A stretch of 64,000 nucleotides of DNA from Enterobacter dykesii. GTDB lineage: Bacteria; Pseudomonadota; Gammaproteobacteria; Enterobacterales; Enterobacteriaceae. The position numbers and the translations under genes were made by a program. The notes beneath the pieces were generated by a model that was given only the letters and a program-made list of their open reading frames with translations, made no database searches and had not been told where the DNA came from. Shown in pieces: positions 63,073-64,000 of this stretch (positions within the stretch are counted from its first letter, which is position 1; the number at the start of each line of letters is the position of its first letter). Where the stretch lies: NCBI RefSeq assembly GCF_008364625.2, contig NZ_CP126604.1:4154001-4218000 (forward strand), in the 5' to 3' direction.

Positions 63073-64000
63073 ATGATCGCTAACCCGTCCGACAAAGCTG
63101 GACTCCACATCTTATTAAAACTCGCCTGTCTGGTGGTTATCCTTGCGGGTATCCATGCTGCCGCCGATATTATTGTTCAGCTCCTGCTGGCGCTCTTTTT
63201 TGCCATTGTGCTAAATCCGCTGGTCACCTGGTTTTTACGCCGGGGCGTCAGCCGTCCGGTAGCCATCACCATCGTCGTCATCGTGATGCTGATTGCCCTG
63301 ACGGCGCTTTTCGGCGTGCTGGCGGCATCGCTGAGCGAATTCTCCACCATGCTGCCGCAGTACAACAAAGAGCTGACGCGTAAAATTGTCGCGCTGCAGG
63401 AGATGGTCCCCTTCCTTAATCTGCATATTTCGCCCGAACGGATGCTGCGCAGGATGGACTCCGAGAAGGTCATGACCTACGCCACTACCTTGATGACGGG
63501 GCTTTCCGGCGCGATGGCCAGCATTCTGCTGCTGGTCATGACGGTGGTGTTTATGCTGTTCGAAGTTCGTCACGTCCCCTATAAGCTGCGCTTTGCGCTG
63601 AACAACCCACAAATTCACATTGCCGGCTTACACCGGGCACTGAAGGGCGTCTCCAAATATCTGGCGCTGAAAACGCTCCTGAGCGTCTGGACCGGGGTGA
63701 TTGTCTGGCTGGGGCTGATGCTGATGGACGTGCAGTTCGCCCTGATGTGGGGCGTGCTGGCCTTTCTGCTGAACTACGTACCCAATATTGGCGCGGTGCT
63801 TTCCGCCGTGCCGCCGATGATTCAGGCGTTTCTGTTTAACGGCTTCTACGAATGCATGCTGGTCGGCGCGCTGTTCCTCGTCGTGCATATGGTGCTGGGC
63901 AATATTCTTGAGCCGCGCATGATGGGGCACCGACTGGGCATGTCGACGCTGGTGGTATTTTTATCCTTACTGATTTGGGGATGGCTGCTGGGCCCGGTCG
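63073..64000 (+). CDS. yhhT: AI-2E family transporter YhhT, 3' end missing
   Basis: The frame is open from the ATG at 63073 (MIANPSDKAGLHILLKLACL) to the end of the window, 309 residues of about 349. Seven to eight transmembrane helices are seen, among them HAAADIIVQLLLALFFAIVL at about 28-47, with the family's cytoplasmic insert and GNILEPRMMGHRLGMS near 276. The family is named after an AI-2 exporter but covers diverse substrates; that of YhhT is unknown. It is divergent from yhhS. The antisense frames here are shadows. Confidence 0.93.
   Translation, partial: MIANPSDKAGLHILLKLACLVVILAGIHAAADIIVQLLLALFFAIVLNPLVTWFLRRGVSRPVAITIVVIVMLIALTALFGVLAASLSEFSTMLPQYNKELTRKIVALQEMVPFLNLHISPERMLRRMDSEKVMTYATTLMTGLSGAMASILLLVMTVVFMLFEVRHVPYKLRFALNNPQIHIAGLHRALKGVSKYLALKTLLSVWTGVIVWLGLMLMDVQFALMWGVLAFLLNYVPNIGAVLSAVPPMIQAFLFNGFYECMLVGALFLVVHMVLGNILEPRMMGHRLGMSTLVVFLSLLIWGWLLGPV

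Overview
The window is about 64 kb of chromosomal core backbone from a member of the Enterobacteriaceae. The proteins align from memory almost end to end with Escherichia coli K-12 homologues, but with enough substitutions to point to Enterobacter or a close relative such as Lelliottia, Leclercia or Kosakonia. One ERIC element and several enterobacterial REP-like palindromes support this. Gene order follows the E. coli nirB-to-yhhT stretch with no inversion. I see no prophage, insertion sequence, tRNA, rRNA, CRISPR array or integrated island, and I did not find an undescribed multi-gene system.

Layout: 1-4230 holds nirB (5' end outside the window), nirD, cysG and the small lipoprotein gene yhfL. 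From 4286 to 10694, on the minus strand, lies the dam superoperon aroK-aroB-damX-dam-rpe-gph-trpS. From 10981 to 14251, also minus, is the hofMNOPQ set related to type IV pilus and competence assembly genes, divergent from mrcA (PBP1A). Next come nudE, igaA behind an ERIC element, yrfG-hslR-hslO, pckA, the osmosensing pair ompR-envZ, greB, yhgF, the ferrous iron operon feoABC, a YhcN-like small periplasmic protein gene, bioH, gntX, nfuA and gntT.

From 36.8 to 57.8 kb is a carbohydrate storage and glycerol block: malPQ divergent from malT, the glpEGR operon divergent from glpD, and the glycogen operon glgBXCAP. MalP/MalQ with MalT process maltodextrins, GlgB/X/C/A/P build and mobilise glycogen, and GlpD/GlpR handle glycerol 3-phosphate. 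The window closes with asd, yhgN, tusA, yhhQ, dcrB, yhhS and yhhT (3' end outside the window).

The departures from the E. coli layout are the points worth following. nirC is absent and a long hairpin occupies its slot. The frl/yhf/php genes, yhgE, rpnA, rtcBA-rtcR and yzgL are absent. About 30 kb that in E. coli carries rpoH and ftsYEX is missing between yhgN and tusA, with a REP-like element at the junction. Palindromes of one family recur at gene 3' ends, in four cases close to terminators that share a GGCAAC/GTTGCC-type stem. Regulatory sites readable by eye include FNR and Fur (feo), Cra and CRP (pckA), GntR (gntT), MalT and CRP (mal), and GlpR (glpD). All comparisons with E. coli are from memory, without database searches.
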